A stretch of 64,000 nucleotides of DNA. Source: Lactuca virosa (lineage: Eukaryota; Streptophyta; Magnoliopsida; Asterales; Asteraceae). Positions 1 to 11,059 of the stretch are shown here, piece after piece. Position 1 is the first letter of the stretch. Every line of letters starts with the position of its first letter. A program made the translations under genes and the position numbers. The DNA is taken from NCBI GenBank assembly GCA_928212115.1, contig CAKMRJ010005634.1, forward strand, positions 127,762,589-127,826,588, given 5' to 3'. The notes below the pieces were generated by a model. It did not search any database. It had not been told where the DNA came from and saw nothing but the letters and a program-made list of their open reading frames with translations.

Positions 1-299
1 ATGATTCGTCAAATGATAGTTTTTCATCAAAAGGCTCGACACCTTCAGTCAAAGCTTGGCATTCTGTTTCGAAAGTTAAGGCAACAGAAAAACCATCCGA
101 GAAGAAAAATGCGAAAGTCAGTAAAATTCCTAAACTTTCGAAAAATTATATTTCTGTGCCTTTAACCAAAGATGTAGACTTAATTGATAGTCTCAAATCT
201 AAAGTTCGTAATTGGGTATTAGGTTATTCATTTCATAATGTTTTTATAACTAATCACCAAGGACCCAAACAACCTTGGGTACCTAAATTCTTTCAATAA
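1..299 (+). pseudogene. Copia-1 gag C-terminal fragment
   Basis: An open stretch rich in Ser and Lys ends with a Trp-Val-Pro-Lys segment typical of the gag-to-protease junction of Copia polyproteins. A TAA at 297-299 interrupts the frame, and the protease follows immediately in the same frame, so this is a nonsense break inside a former gag-pol polyprotein. The zinc knuckle and gag start would lie left of the window. Assignment rests on position and the junction sequence only. Confidence 0.5.
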
Positions 300-302
300 T
301 TA

Positions 303-770
303 CAGGTGATGTGTGATGAGCAATATGACGAAAAATGGTATATTGATAGTGGTTGCTCTCGTCACATGACTGGAAGGAAGGAGAACTTACGTGATTATCG
401 AAGTTTAGAGAATGTTGGAGTTGTGAAGTTTGGAAATAATCAAAAGTGTCAAGTGAAAGGTTATGGTAAAGTCACGAATGGTAAATTCACTATGAAACGG
501 GTTGCATATGTTGAAGGTCTTCAACATAACTTGATAAGTGTTTCGCAACTTCTTGTGGGCACTAGTAATCAAGTTGTGTTTAACGAAGAAGGAAGCATTA
601 TTTCGAATGTCAATACAAATGAAGTTTTGTTTAAATCCAAAAGACATGGTGACATGTTTACTCTTGACATCAAACCAATTGTTGGGATTCCATCTGTGTG
701 CTTACTCTCGAAAGCTTCAATAGAAGTTAGTTGGCTATGGCATCGAAGGCTTTCTCACTTGAACTTTTGA
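303..770 (+). pseudogene. Copia-1 protease and GAG-pre-integrase
   Basis: The aspartic protease signature WYIDSGCSRHMTG is visible near the start; the DSG triad carries the catalytic Asp. The C-terminal part has the HxRLSHLNF segment of the GAG-pre-integrase zinc-binding region (WHRRLSHLNF). The frame ends in TGA at 768-770, where other family members continue without a stop. The integrase zinc cysteines (CATCEQGKQ) follow after a short decayed gap. In a live element this segment matures the polyprotein and leads into integrase. Here it is a relic. Confidence 0.8.
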
Positions 771-1640
771 AATATTAACAAATTGGTAGTAAATGACCTT
801 ATTTGAGGTTTACTAGTCTTAAAATTTTATAATGATACTTTGTGTGCAACATGTGAACAAGGGAAACAAAATCTTCAAGGACATGCAATTGTCATCGATT
901 CGAAAATTGTTGAACCATTGGAACTTCTTCATATTGATCTTTGTGGACCATCAACTGTTGAAACTCTCAACAAGAAACGATATATTTTGGTTATTGTCGA
1001 TTGTTTTTCACGATTTACTTGGGTTAATTTTCTCAGCTTAAAATCGGAAGTAGCTCAAACAATGATCGATTTCATCAAACATATAGAGACAAGTTTGAAG
1101 GAGAAAGTTCGAAAAATCAAAAGTGATAACGACTCTGAATTTAAGAACAATGTTCTTGATTCTTTCTTAACAGATAAAGGAATTTCGCATAATTTTTCTT
1201 CACCATATACACCTCAACAGAATGGTGTTGGTGAAAGAAGAAATCGTTCACTTTGCGAAGCAGCAAGACCGATGCTAGCATGTCCGAATCTTCCTCAATA
1301 TCTTTGGGCTGAAGCTGTTTCTACTGCGTCTTTTACACAAAATTGATCATTCATACATCGTCGTTTCAACATTACTCCTTACGAAATTCTTAATAACCAA
1401 AAACCTAATGTCAAATTCTTTCATGTTTTTGGTTGCAGGTGTTTTATTATGAATCTCAAGGATAAGCTTTCGAAATTTCAGTCTAAAGTTGATGAACGGA
1501 TATTCTTGGGATATTCACACAATTCGGTTACATACAGAGTGTTGAATAAACGAACGCGAAAAGTTGAAGAAATGTTTAATCTTACTTTCGATGATTATTA
1601 CGTTAAACAAGTCGAAAAATGTTTTGAACAAAAACCAATT
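771..1640 (+). pseudogene. Copia-1 integrase
   Basis: The stretch starts with the second half of the HHCC zinc finger (CATCEQGK). The core carries the first acidic residue in HIDLCGP, the second in KSDNDSEF (a Gly usually follows the Asn; here it is Asp) and the Glu in PQQNGVGERRNR, so the D,D-35-E residues are still readable. TGA at 1344-1346, in a place where Arg is usual, breaks the frame. It continues at about 1347-1640 with the family segment ending in an IFLGYS motif. The enzyme would insert cDNA into the host chromosome; this copy cannot encode it in one piece. Confidence 0.85.
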
Positions 1641-2260
1641 ATTAATGAATCAAATGGTGAATCTGAAAGTGTTAATTCATCTGATTTTGATTATGATTTA
1701 ATTTTTGGTGTTCCAGATAAGGCTGCTGATGCAAAACTGAATGCAGAGGATATTTGCATGTTTGAAGCATCAAAACATTCAGAAAATTCAATATTGATCC
1801 AGGATAATATTGATTTACACTCAACATCAAATTCTCCAAGAAATAGCGAAAGTCTGCTAAATGATCAAGTGGAGGGGGAGCACTTAAATTCAACGTCTCA
1901 TGTTGAGGGGGGCATCCTTTCGAGGGGGAGAATAGGAGAATGGATGATAATGTTGAGGGGGAGCAATATGAACCAAATATTTCGAATAATAATCAAAATG
2001 AAACTTTTCATGATTTAAATGATAATATTTCTGTTTCAGGTTCAGAGAATGATGAAATATTCGAAGATGCATCATTGGATTTTGATTCAACATATCCACC
2101 ACTGGAGAAATGGACAAGAAATCATCCGAAAGAACAAGTACTTGGAAATCCACAAGATGGTGTTTTAACAAGAGCTCAATTACGTGAAAAAAATGAACTT
2201 AATGCTCATCAAGAATTTTGCATGTTTAATGTCTTTATTTCAAAAATAGAACCAAAGTCA
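1641..2260 (+). pseudogene. Copia-1 integrase-RT linker
   Basis: This acidic, Ser/Asn-rich linker between the integrase core and the RT is of the low-complexity type usual in Copia polyproteins. It contains several direct repeats of GTTGAGGGGGAG-like sequence near 1868-1968 and a frameshift there: the frame used upstream ends at 2016-2018 while the RT frame is already open from about 1940. The RT-side part includes a PRNHPKEQVLG-like landmark (RNHPKEQVLGNPQDG), typical for the start of the Copia RT region. No catalytic residues are expected here. Confidence 0.6.
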
Positions 2261-2625
2261 ATTAAGAATGCTATGGAACATTCAGATTGGGTTGTTGCCA
2301 TGCAATCTGAATTGGCTGAATTCGAAAGAAACAAGGTTTGGAGATTAATTCCTAAACCAAAAGATGTTTCAATTGTTGGGTTAAAATGGATTTTCAAAAA
2401 TAAAACGGACAAAGATGGTAATATTGTTCAAAATAAAGCTAGGCTTGTAGTTAAAGGTTATTCGCAGCTCATAAAGATTTCGATGTGTATCAAATGGATG
2501 TCAAATGTGCTATTCTCAATGGTGAACTTGAAGAGACTGTTTACGTTGAACAACCTCCAGGTTTTGTAAATGAAGAATTTCCTGATCATTGTTATATATT
2601 AGATAAAGCTGTTTATGGGTTAAAA
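2261..2625 (+). pseudogene. Copia-1 reverse transcriptase, 5' part
   Basis: The RT N-terminal landmarks are present: a NKVWRLIPKP segment, GLKWIFKNK and ARLVVKGYSQ. After YSQ (about 2466) the expected 25 or so residues containing the ETFAPVARLE-type motif are missing, and the sequence jumps, in another frame, to the HKDFDVYQMDV segment. I infer a deletion of roughly 80 bp. The frame is then cut at 2625 by Gypsy-1. The downstream part, with YVDD, lies at 13264-13790. Confidence 0.85.
2621..2625. repeat. target-site duplication of Gypsy-1, left copy
   Basis: TAAAA stands directly left of the LTR and again directly right of the other LTR at 13259-13263. The Copia-1 frame reads correctly when only one copy is counted. 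Confidence 0.92.
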
Positions 2626-4161
2626 TGTCACACCCCCAGCCATCGGCAGAAACACCGGGTGGTGTGACGTCATTCTTTGTATCACAATTATATAACATAC
2701 ATTGAAAAGTACTAAAGAAGATACATACCTTTATTGATAATTGAAAGTTACATAACTGTTTTTCTAGAACCTATTACATAATATCCGACTATGGCATACT
2801 TCTTAATGAACAGAAAGGTAATAGTAAAACTTCTCCTGTTCGAATACATACCAGCTTTTCAAGTTCCTAAAAACACATACATTTTAAAATACGTCAACAT
2901 AAAGTTGGTGAGTCCACAGGTTTTGACTCCATAAAATAATACATTTTCCACGTTCAAAAGTATAGTTTTGAAACTATCATTTTGACTCTCCAACATTTAG
3001 TATGTATATTAGGTATAATAATTTACTTATCAATTAAGTGTTATACCTAAACATTCCTTAAACCTAAGGTATAAGTAGGGGGAAACTTATACTTAACATT
3101 AATACTTGTATACGACAAAGTATAATGTTTCTAACAATTTGCTACCATGAGCCTGTAACCGCTGCTATGACATAATACCTCTGATAAAACACACTCATGA
3201 TTTACCATGAGAAACAATACACTCATGATTTACCATGAGAAACAACACCGTACGCTTCATCGACGCCGGAACAATAACAAGTAAAAGGATAGTTCATCAC
3301 TCACTTTTGGTTGACTGTAGCTAACAGTCATAAGTGGGGTGGTCAACCCGTATACTAATTATACACAACTTCCTCGCTCACACGGGATTAACGGTTACAG
3401 TTCAGAGGATTTCCGCTAAGATCCCCAATCTTAGTTGATGAATACAATTACTCACGTAGACTTCGACGGCTTCCTATAGCTCTAACAATAAAAGCATTTT
3501 CATGTCTAAAACCCTAAGTTACTAGACTATGCTTTTAAACATTACTCCTAACTTCATAACATTTAGGCAGTATAACAGCTATAACTTGAAGTAAAACTAG
3601 GATTTATCTTGACATAAAACCAACAACAACAACAACAACAACATATAACATACCAAGTTTTATCTTGTCATAAAACTAACAATAACAACATACAACATAC
3701 AACATACCAAGTTTTATCTTGACATAAAACCAATAATAGCAGCATACTTTATAAATTAACATATAGAACTTCCGAATATAACTTCGGAACTATATCGCAC
3801 ACAACATATATATAGAATCCTAAGTATAACTCAAGATCTACATTAGTATAATGACATGATGACAAGTTGATAATAGTTGTATATATTCAAAATATTATAT
3901 TTAGAACAACTATACCCCGGCTATTATAACTATATACTATCATATAGACATAATAGTAATGTATATACAATATTTAGCATGCGTTTTCCCCCAAAATATT
4001 AGAAAGTGGGGCCGTGAAACTCACCCTAGTAGCGTGATTTTATGTAATCTAAGCAGAAACGGTCAGCGTACGAGGTCGTCGGGGCTCGGGATGCAAGATG
4101 GCTTCAGCAAAGGAGAGAGGAGAAAGGGAAATGGTGTAAGGAATAGTTGAAGTCGGACCTA

Positions 4162-4172
4162 CTATTTATAGG
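4162..4172 (-). promoter_or_regulatory. Gypsy-1 LTR TATA box (left LTR)
   Basis: In sense orientation the sequence reads CCTATAAATAG. The palindrome array begins 15 bp upstream in sense direction. The same box is at 12582-12592 in the 5' LTR, which would drive the element. Confidence 0.6.
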
Positions 4173-4186
4173 AAGGATTTTGGACC

Positions 4187-4422
4187 CTCACGTCGTGAGC
4201 CATATAGTCTCACGTCGTGAGTTTGGATCTTATCCCCATAGACTTGCCATTTGCGTCCCTAGCTTCGGAAGGTGGCCATGTGACTCCTCACGTCGTGAGA
4301 TATCCTTGCTCACGTCGTGAGTTTGGATCGTATCCCCTCGTAGCCTCGTCACACACCTTCTAGATTCCGAGATGTGGCAAAATGACTCCTCACGTCATGA
4401 GTTTCTATGCTCACGTCGTGAG
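4187..4422. repeat. CTCACGTCGTGAG palindrome array, left LTR
   Basis: Six copies of the 13-bp near-palindrome lie at 4187-4199, 4209-4221, 4287-4299, 4309-4321, 4389-4401 (CG changed to CA in the right half) and 4410-4422. They form three pairs. The two members of a pair start 21-22 bp apart and the pairs repeat about every 100 bp. The ACGT core is the type bound by plant bZIP factors. Confidence 0.85.
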
Positions 4423-4838
4423 CTCAGTCAGATTAGGGTTTCTGACAGCTGAATCTTCGGAAGGTCGTAACTTTTGCATACGAACTCCGTTTTTGACGTT
4501 CTTTATATACACGCGTAGGTATTTACAAGTACTACAACTCTATTTTAGACTCAAATAGCTAATTCTAAGTCTATTTTAAATTCCTCTTATTATAGAGATT
4601 TATAGTGTTCGGTTTATCATAACTTCTTCATGCGTAGTCGGATTCATACGTTCTCTATATTTTTGGAATCGTATTGACGTATACTTTGAGTTGTATCATA
4701 AAGAAAGTTCATATTTGTATTAGAATTTATCATGAACTACATAGCACTCTTATCACATTACTAGTTTAACAAAATCACATTACATGATTGGCATAATCAC
4801 ATGTGATTGTCTATTGACCTATTTTGACTAGTGTTACA

Positions 4839-4850
4839 TTCTCCCCCCGT
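4839..4850 (-). promoter_or_regulatory. Gypsy-1 polypurine tract
   Basis: In sense orientation this is ACGGGGGGAGAA directly before the 3' LTR, the usual place for priming of plus-strand DNA. Confidence 0.85.
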
Positions 4851-4877
4851 TAGAATAATTTCGTCCTGAAATTTATC

Positions 4878-7762
4878 TTATGGATGCGGTTTTGTCAAAC
4901 TGTTGGGGGTATTTTTGTTCATCTGATCTTCACGTTCCCAAGTAAATTCAGGTCCTTGTAAAGAGTTCCATCGAACTTTCACTATGAGAATACGACTTTG
5001 CTTTAATCGTTTGACTTCTCCATCCATGATCTCAACAGGTTCTTCTACAAAGTTGAGTTTCGTATTGACTTCTATCTCTTCGAGAGGTATAACAAGAGTG
5101 TCATCATATAGACATCTTTTGAGGTTTGATACGTGAAAAACATCGTGCACATTACTTAGTTCTTGAGGCAACTTGAGTTGGTATGCGACAGAACCAATTC
5201 TTGCTAGAATTTCAAAAGGTCCTATATACCGTGGGTTTAGTTTGCCTCGTTTCCCGAATCGAATTACACCTTTCCAAGGAGAGACCTTCAACATTACTTT
5301 ATCTCTAACTTGGAATTCTAAAGGCTTACGTCTTACGTCAGCATTACTCTTTTGACGATCACGTGCAGCCTTTAATCGATCCTTAATTTGAACGATCTTT
5401 TCAATTGTCTCGTGGATTATTTCTGGTCCAGTATGTAGGGTATCGCCCATACGTTCTCTGGCCATCTGCGTATCTCCAACTTCTGCCCAACATATTGTGG
5501 AACGATATTTTCGTCCATAAAGAGCCTCAAACGGTGCAGCCTTGATGATGGTGTGATGACTATTGTTGTAGGAAAACTCAATTAACAGTAAATGAGTATC
5601 CCACGTATTTCCAAAGTCTATTACACAGGCTCGGAGCATATCTTCTAAAGTCTGAATGGTCCTCTCACTCTGACCATCAGTCTGTGGATGGTAAGTTGTA
5701 CTCATATCTAGACGTGTTCCTAAGGATTTTTGTAGAGATTGCCAAAACCGTGAAGTGAATCTACTATCTCGGTCAGAAATAATAGAATTTGGAACTCCAT
5801 GCAATCTGACAATTTCCTTAAGATAAACTCTAGTCAGCTTCTCCATCTTGTCGTTCTCCTTAATTGGTAAGAAATGGGCGGACTTAGTCAATCTATCAAC
5901 TATTACCCAAATAGTTTCGAACCCACTAGGAGTTTTAGGTAACTTAGTGATGAAGTCCATTGATATCTGCTCCCATTTCCATTCAGGTATTTCCGGTTGT
6001 TGAAGTAAACCTGAAGGCTTTTGATGTTCTGCCTTTACTCTAGAACAAGTCAAACATTTGCTCACATAAGTAGCAATTTCTGCCTTCATGTTTGGCCACC
6101 AATAATGTACTTTTAAATCTAAGTACATTTTGTCAGAACCTGGATGCACGGAATATCTGGACTTGTGGGCTTCTTCTAAGACCAAGTCCCTGACTCCACC
6201 GAACTTAGGCGTCCAAATTCGGTTCATAAAGTGTCGTGTTCCGTCATCTGTTTGTATAAGTTGCTTTTCCATTCCTCGCAAAGTTTCGTTCTTGATCTTT
6301 TCGTCTTTTAGAGCCTGAAGTTGAGCTTCTCTAATTTGCGCGGTAAAGTTAGAATGGATAGTTATAGTTAATGCTCGTACCCGACGGGGTTTAATATATT
6401 CTTTCCGGCTCAAGGCATCTGCTACCACGTTTGCCTTTCCGGGATGATAACGAATCTCACATTCGTAATCATTCAACAATTCGACCCATCTTCGTTGTCT
6501 CATATTAAGATCTTTTTGGTTGAAGATGTGCTGGAGACTCTTGTGGTCGGTAAAAATAGTACACTTAGTACCGTATAAGTAATGTCTCCAAATTTTTAGT
6601 GCAAAAACTACAGCTCCCAATTCAAGATCATGGGTAGTGTAATTATTCTCATGCACCTTAAGTTGTCGTGATGCATAGGCGATAACTTTTCCTCTTTGCA
6701 TCAACACACATCCCAATCCTTGATTTGATGCGTCGCAGTATACGACGAAATCTTCTGTCCCATCTGGAAGGGATAGGATTGGTGCACTACACAACATTTG
6801 CTTCAGTTTCTGAAAAGCAGCTTCTTGTTTGTCTTCCCAGTTGAACTTCGTATCCTTCTGGGTTAGTGTTGTAAGCGGCTTGGCTATTTTGGAGAAATTC
6901 TCTATGAATCTACGGTAATAGCCAGCAAGTCCTAGGAATTGACGCACTTCTGTTGGCGTCTTTGGTGCTTCCCAATTCCTGATTGCTTCAACTTTGGATG
7001 GGTCAACATGAATTCCTTCGTTGCTAACTACATGACCTAAAAATTGTACTTCTCTAATCTAAAACTCACATTTGGAGATATTGGCGTACAACTTTTCTTT
7101 TCTTAGTAGTTCCAAGATTATTTGCAGGTGTTGACCATGTTCTTCCTTGGTTCGTGAATATATCAATATATCATCGATAAATACGATCACGAATTTATCC
7201 AAGTATGGTTTGCAAACACGATTCATGAGATCCATAAACACTGATGGGGCATTGGTCAATCCAAAAGACATAACTAAGAACTCATAATGACCATAACGAG
7301 TTCTAAATGCTGTTTTTGGAAAGTCTTCTTCTTGTACTCTGAGTTGATGGTATCCTGATCTAAGATCTATCTTTGAGTAGTAGTTGGATCCTTGCAGTTG
7401 ATCGAATAGATCATCAATTCTTGGAAGCGGATAACGATTCTTGATCGTTAGCTTGTTCAGCTCCCGATAATCAATACACATTCGAAAGGATTCGTCCTTC
7501 TTCTTGACAAACAAGATTGGTGCTCCCCAAGGTGAAAAACTTGGTCGGATAAAGCCTTTGTCAAGAAGTTCTTGTAGTTGGCTAGACAATTCTTGCATTT
7601 CGGATGGAGCCAACCGATAAGGAGATTTCGCTACTGGTGCTGCTCCTGGAATTAAGTCGATTCGAAACTCGACTTGTCGGACGGGAGGTATTCCAGGTAG
7701 ATCTTCAGGAAACACATCAGGGAAATCACATACTTGAGGTATGTCCTTGATTTCTCTTGTCT
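4878..7762 (-). pseudogene. Gypsy-1 pol: RT, RNase H, integrase, chromo-type tail
   Basis: The RT has the [10 protein letters not shown] start, [12 protein letters not shown], and the FIDDILIYS active-site box. A TAG at 7056-7058 replaces the Trp after KCEF. The frame then runs unbroken to 4878: RNase H ([24 protein letters not shown]), the integrase zinc finger ([13 protein letters not shown]), and the core acids in [15 protein letters not shown] and [13 protein letters not shown]-type segment ([14 protein letters not shown]) and a chromo-type tail follow. The 5' edge overlaps the protease frame and is reached through a one-base indel near 7745-7765. One nonsense codon and one frameshift are the only breaks seen here, so the copy is young but not intact. 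Confidence 0.9.
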
Positions 7763-9385
7763 TTCTCTTTTATCTACAATGTGGGCTAAGAATGCGCTAC
7801 ATTTCTTATGTAGATATTTCTGGGTCTTAGTACAAGAGATGACTTTGAGGTTCTTCCCAGATTTATCACCATAGATAATCAGGGCTTCGCCGTTTGGTAA
7901 GGGTAGTCGTATGGCTTTCTCATGAAATAGAATTTCGGCGCGGTGTGAAGATAACCAATCCATGCCAATTATGACATCAAAACTACCGATAGGCATTGGC
8001 ATGAGGTTGACGTGAAAAAGGTAGTTACTAAGAGTTAACAGACAGTTTTCTAGGATTTCATGTGTTTTCTCAGTTTGACCGTTAGCGATTTCTACTTCAT
8101 AGATTTCATTTAATTTGCTAGACTTAGGACTTAACAATTTTCTAAACGTCGGAGTTATAAAACTTCTATCTGTTCCAGAGTCGAAGAGTATAGTAGCATA
8201 TAAATTATCTATGAGAAACATACCAGATACGACCGAAGGGTCTTGGATAGCCTCTCTGCTACCGATCACAAACGCCCTGCCACGTCCTATTCCTCCTTGA
8301 CTCCTTAACTTTGGACATTCTTTCTTTATGTGTCCAACCTCTCCACACTCATAGCACTTTCTTCCTTCACCACAGCCTGTTCCAGTATTTGTTTGCTGAT
8401 CGACTGTTGCAGGTGTTGTGCCCCTGCAGTAACTAGCAGTATGCCCCTTTTTCTTGCACTTCGTGCAGACAAAACAGTCACATGTATGATGACGGTTGCA
8501 CTGATTGCACCATGAAGATTTTGGTTGTGTGGGTATTGCTGTCGTGGCTGCATAATTGGTTGCCACTTCTTGTCTTTTCTCAGATGATTGTTTGGGATTC
8601 TTCCTACTAAACTTGCGCTTGTTTGTTCCAGATTTGGGAGACTCAGCCTTTGAGACCACTTTTGTTCCTTGGATCTCTGTGAGGGTTAGCTGATGAGCTA
8701 TTCTTTTGGTGTTGTCATAGGTCGTAGGCTTTGATGCGATCACCATGCCTTTAATTTGCGATGCTAAACCACAGATATATCGCTCAATTTTCTTATATTC
8801 AGGGGTGACAAGTGTTGTACACATTACTGCAAGATCATTAAATCTAGCGGTATAAGCTTTTATCTCTGAACCCTTCATGGTTAGGGTCCACAATTCTTGT
8901 TCCAGCTTATGTATCTCCTCCCTAGGACATTACTCCTCCACTAGCATCATTTTTAGCTCCTCCCATTTCATGGAATTTGCAGTATCAATTCCCATTTTAT
9001 TCACATGGCTGTTCCACCATGTGAGTGTTGCATCAGTGAAAGTACATGCTGCAAATCGTACTTTACAATCATCTTGACAGAAGCTTATTTGAAAGACGGA
9101 CTCTGTCTTTTCTATCCACTTCGTCAAATTAACTACCCCTTCATTTCCATGAAAGCTTTTTGGCCTGCAATTCATAAAATCCTTGTAGGTACACGTTCTA
9201 GCGGTCCCTACATGGCCTTCATTTCTAACTCCATCTCTTGTGACATTAGATAGAGCCGCAACAATTCTTTGAGCTATGATTTCTTCCAGTTGTGTTGTAC
9301 TTATTGGGGGGTTTGGTTATGGTGGTTGTTGTTGTGTTGCTGATTGTCGGTTAGGGTTTAGCCGAGCACTACTTATTCTAGGCAT
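7652..9385 (-). pseudogene. Gypsy-1 gag and protease
   Basis: The start is ATG at 9383-9385. The gag capsid landmarks ALTWWNSHV-like (TLTWWNSHV) and KKIERYICGL are present. They are followed by a basic region and cysteine knuckles CTKCKKKGHTASYC and CYECGEVGHIKKEC. The protease follows in frame with LFDSGTDRSF, where Thr stands for the usual Ala, and VIIGMDWLS. Two in-frame stops are visible: TAA at 9317-9319 (residue 23) and TAA at 8930-8932, in the EEYCP segment where Tyr is usual. The end of this frame, beyond about 7750, is out-of-frame read-through. Gag would coat the RNA and the protease would mature it. Confidence 0.88.
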
Positions 9386-9690
9386 TTTCTTTTAGTTCCT
9401 ATTATAAATAATAAGAATTTTATGAGTTTTGTTAATCATTTAATACACGAGTACTAAATACTTCAATTATTCTGCAAAGTGTAAAACATAATGGACAACA
9501 CAATGATTACTGTAATATATGCTTCATATTATTACCAGCGGTTACATCAGTTTATTTAGGTTTATAACAGAAAAGTTTCTATAAACATTGCAAAATTTGC
9601 AAGGTTTTCTACATCCTTGCTATAAACTTTACTCTTCTTGCCTTAATTAGTCTGATTTCCGTATTTACACAACCACTAGTTTTAACTTAT

Positions 9691-10500
9691 CTACCAGAAA
9701 CCTAAGTGATGACCTAGCACGTTAGTGACATTAACCACTTGTTCCTCAAGTGCATGAGTTCTCTGCTCAAGACTTCCCGTGCGTTCTTCATTTCTTGAGG
9801 TTTGATTGTAGAGCTCTAACTCTGCAATCCTTGCATCGTGAGTAATCATGTCATTATAAGCAAAATTTATACGATAATGGACATCCATCACCGATTCCTG
9901 ATCTCGCGTCCTTTGTCCTTCTAGCCTTCGTACTCTTTCGGAGAGATGAGTAGCCATTCCTTCGACAATTTCCATCTTATCTTCAATTTTCACACTTTTC
10001 TCAAACAATTGAGATAAAGTGTTAACTTCAGAAGAATGTGGGAGATGTGGTCGAGATGATTGACTAGTCTCATACATCTTAGCAGCTCTTTCTTCCGCCA
10101 CCCACCTATCAACGGTTTGTGCGATCCGTGCATGTTCATCTTGAACTCTATGACTTCCTGAAGATGTCGCCTTCTGATTCTTCTTAATCTTTTGCCATAT
10201 CAGTATGGATATACGTGTCGTGCGTTTCATTTTTGCTCCTCCTGGAACTTTACGGTAAAGAGTGTTCAGTGGTGGTAAAGATGATGCCACTGATTCTGTC
10301 TTCTCCATTGATTCGCTTTCTTCCATTGGTTCACTCTCTTCCCATTTGTTGGAGGGTAAAGGTGCTCCATCGTCAGAAGGTATTGGATGAAAGGTGGTTG
10401 GATTTATAGGGTAGTAAGGATCGCCTACCATCATGGGGAATGAAACTTCCTCTTCTTCATCCGTATCCTCGATGATTATCCATTCTCGTGAATGTGCCAT
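9691..10500 (-). CDS. Gypsy-1 pre-gag ORF (269 aa), function unknown
   Basis: This is an intact reading frame between the primer site and gag, ending about 305 bp before the gag start. Residues 1-20 are acidic (EDTDEEEE). Then come GDPYYP (26-31) and HPIPSDD (38-44), a Glu/Ser/Met-rich stretch, a basic middle (KMKRTTRISILIWQKIKKN), and a C-terminal half that looks like coiled coil (heptad-like spacing of Leu/Val/Ile, about 165-260). Gypsy-2 has an ORF at the same place with GDPYFP and HPIPLDD, so the two are homologous by motif order. No enzyme signature, signal peptide or membrane segment is seen. It may be a structural or regulatory accessory protein; that is inference. Confidence 0.7.
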   Translation of the reverse strand: MAHSREWIIIEDTDEEEEVSFPMMVGDPYYPINPTTFHPIPSDDGAPLPSNKWEESEPMEESESMEKTESVASSLPPLNTLYRKVPGGAKMKRTTRISILIWQKIKKNQKATSSGSHRVQDEHARIAQTVDRWVAEERAAKMYETSQSSRPHLPHSSEVNTLSQLFEKSVKIEDKMEIVEGMATHLSERVRRLEGQRTRDQESVMDVHYRINFAYNDMITHDARIAELELYNQTSRNEERTGSLEQRTHALEEQVVNVTNVLGHHLGFW

Positions 10501-11042
10501 GTCGAATTCCTATACATTTTGGATCACCAAGAGTTTTAGTCTATCAAATATTACTCCCAAATTAAATAGTTCATATGATCTGATCATAATAAAATGTAGT
10601 TGCGCACCTACACCTAGTTGTGATAGGATATATGCACATATAAACTTTAGTTGGAATATTTGATCTAAATCCTTGAGATCAAAAACATTCCGGGTATTAA
10701 GGTGTATTCTCATCGCGGGTCTGAGTCTTTATATATGACTCTATATTCTTATTTATTGTATTCACGCTTTAACTATTGTTTGTCACTTCAGGTCTATCTG
10801 ATAAGGCTCCGGCCAGTCAGGACAGTCGAAAGGGCAGGATCATTTTAGCATATAGCCGTTCTGGAATCCAGCAACCCAAATCGACATGTCTATCCTTGTC
10901 ACCGCTCCCGTAAGTAGTCCTTCAGTAGAATAATTAATAATACTTTTTATTGTAGGCTAAGGGATATACCTAAACCTAATAGAGTAAGCCCTAAACTATA
11001 GATGTGCTTTCCTAAGAAAGTACTAGTTCACTATAGTTAATA
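10501..11042 (-). other. Gypsy-1 untranslated leader
   Basis: About 540 bp lie between primer site and pre-gag ORF. An open frame at 10510-10713 has no recognisable content. No other feature is seen. Confidence 0.5.
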
Positions 11043-11054
11043 GCTCTGATACCA
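11043..11054 (-). promoter_or_regulatory. Gypsy-1 primer-binding site
   Basis: In sense orientation this is TGGTATCAGAGC, the standard plant initiator tRNA-Met complementary site, five bases from the 5' LTR. Confidence 0.93.
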
Positions 11055-11059
11055 ATTTC

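Larger units (their letters stand above)
2626..4838 (-). repeat. Gypsy-1 3' LTR (left)
   Basis: The LTR begins TGTCACAC and ends GTGTTACA in plus orientation. It matches 11060-13258 throughout, with small indels in the CAA-rich stretch near 3621-3700. It holds a TATA-like box (minus sense) at 4162-4172 and six CTCACGTCGTGAG palindromes at 4187-4422. Open frames inside it, such as 3959-4150, occur equally in both LTRs and have no recognisable domain. Confidence 0.93.

Noticed and set aside
3959..4150. 63-residue frame in the Gypsy-1 LTR, repeated at 12379-12570
   Set aside because: It is identical in both LTRs because LTRs are copies. It has no domain and overlaps LTR sequence near the TATA box.
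4187..4422. CRISPR-like array (short palindromic repeats with regular spacing)
   Set aside because: Plant LTR context, alternating spacing of 22 and about 78 bp, no spacer diversity between the two LTRs, and no cas genes.
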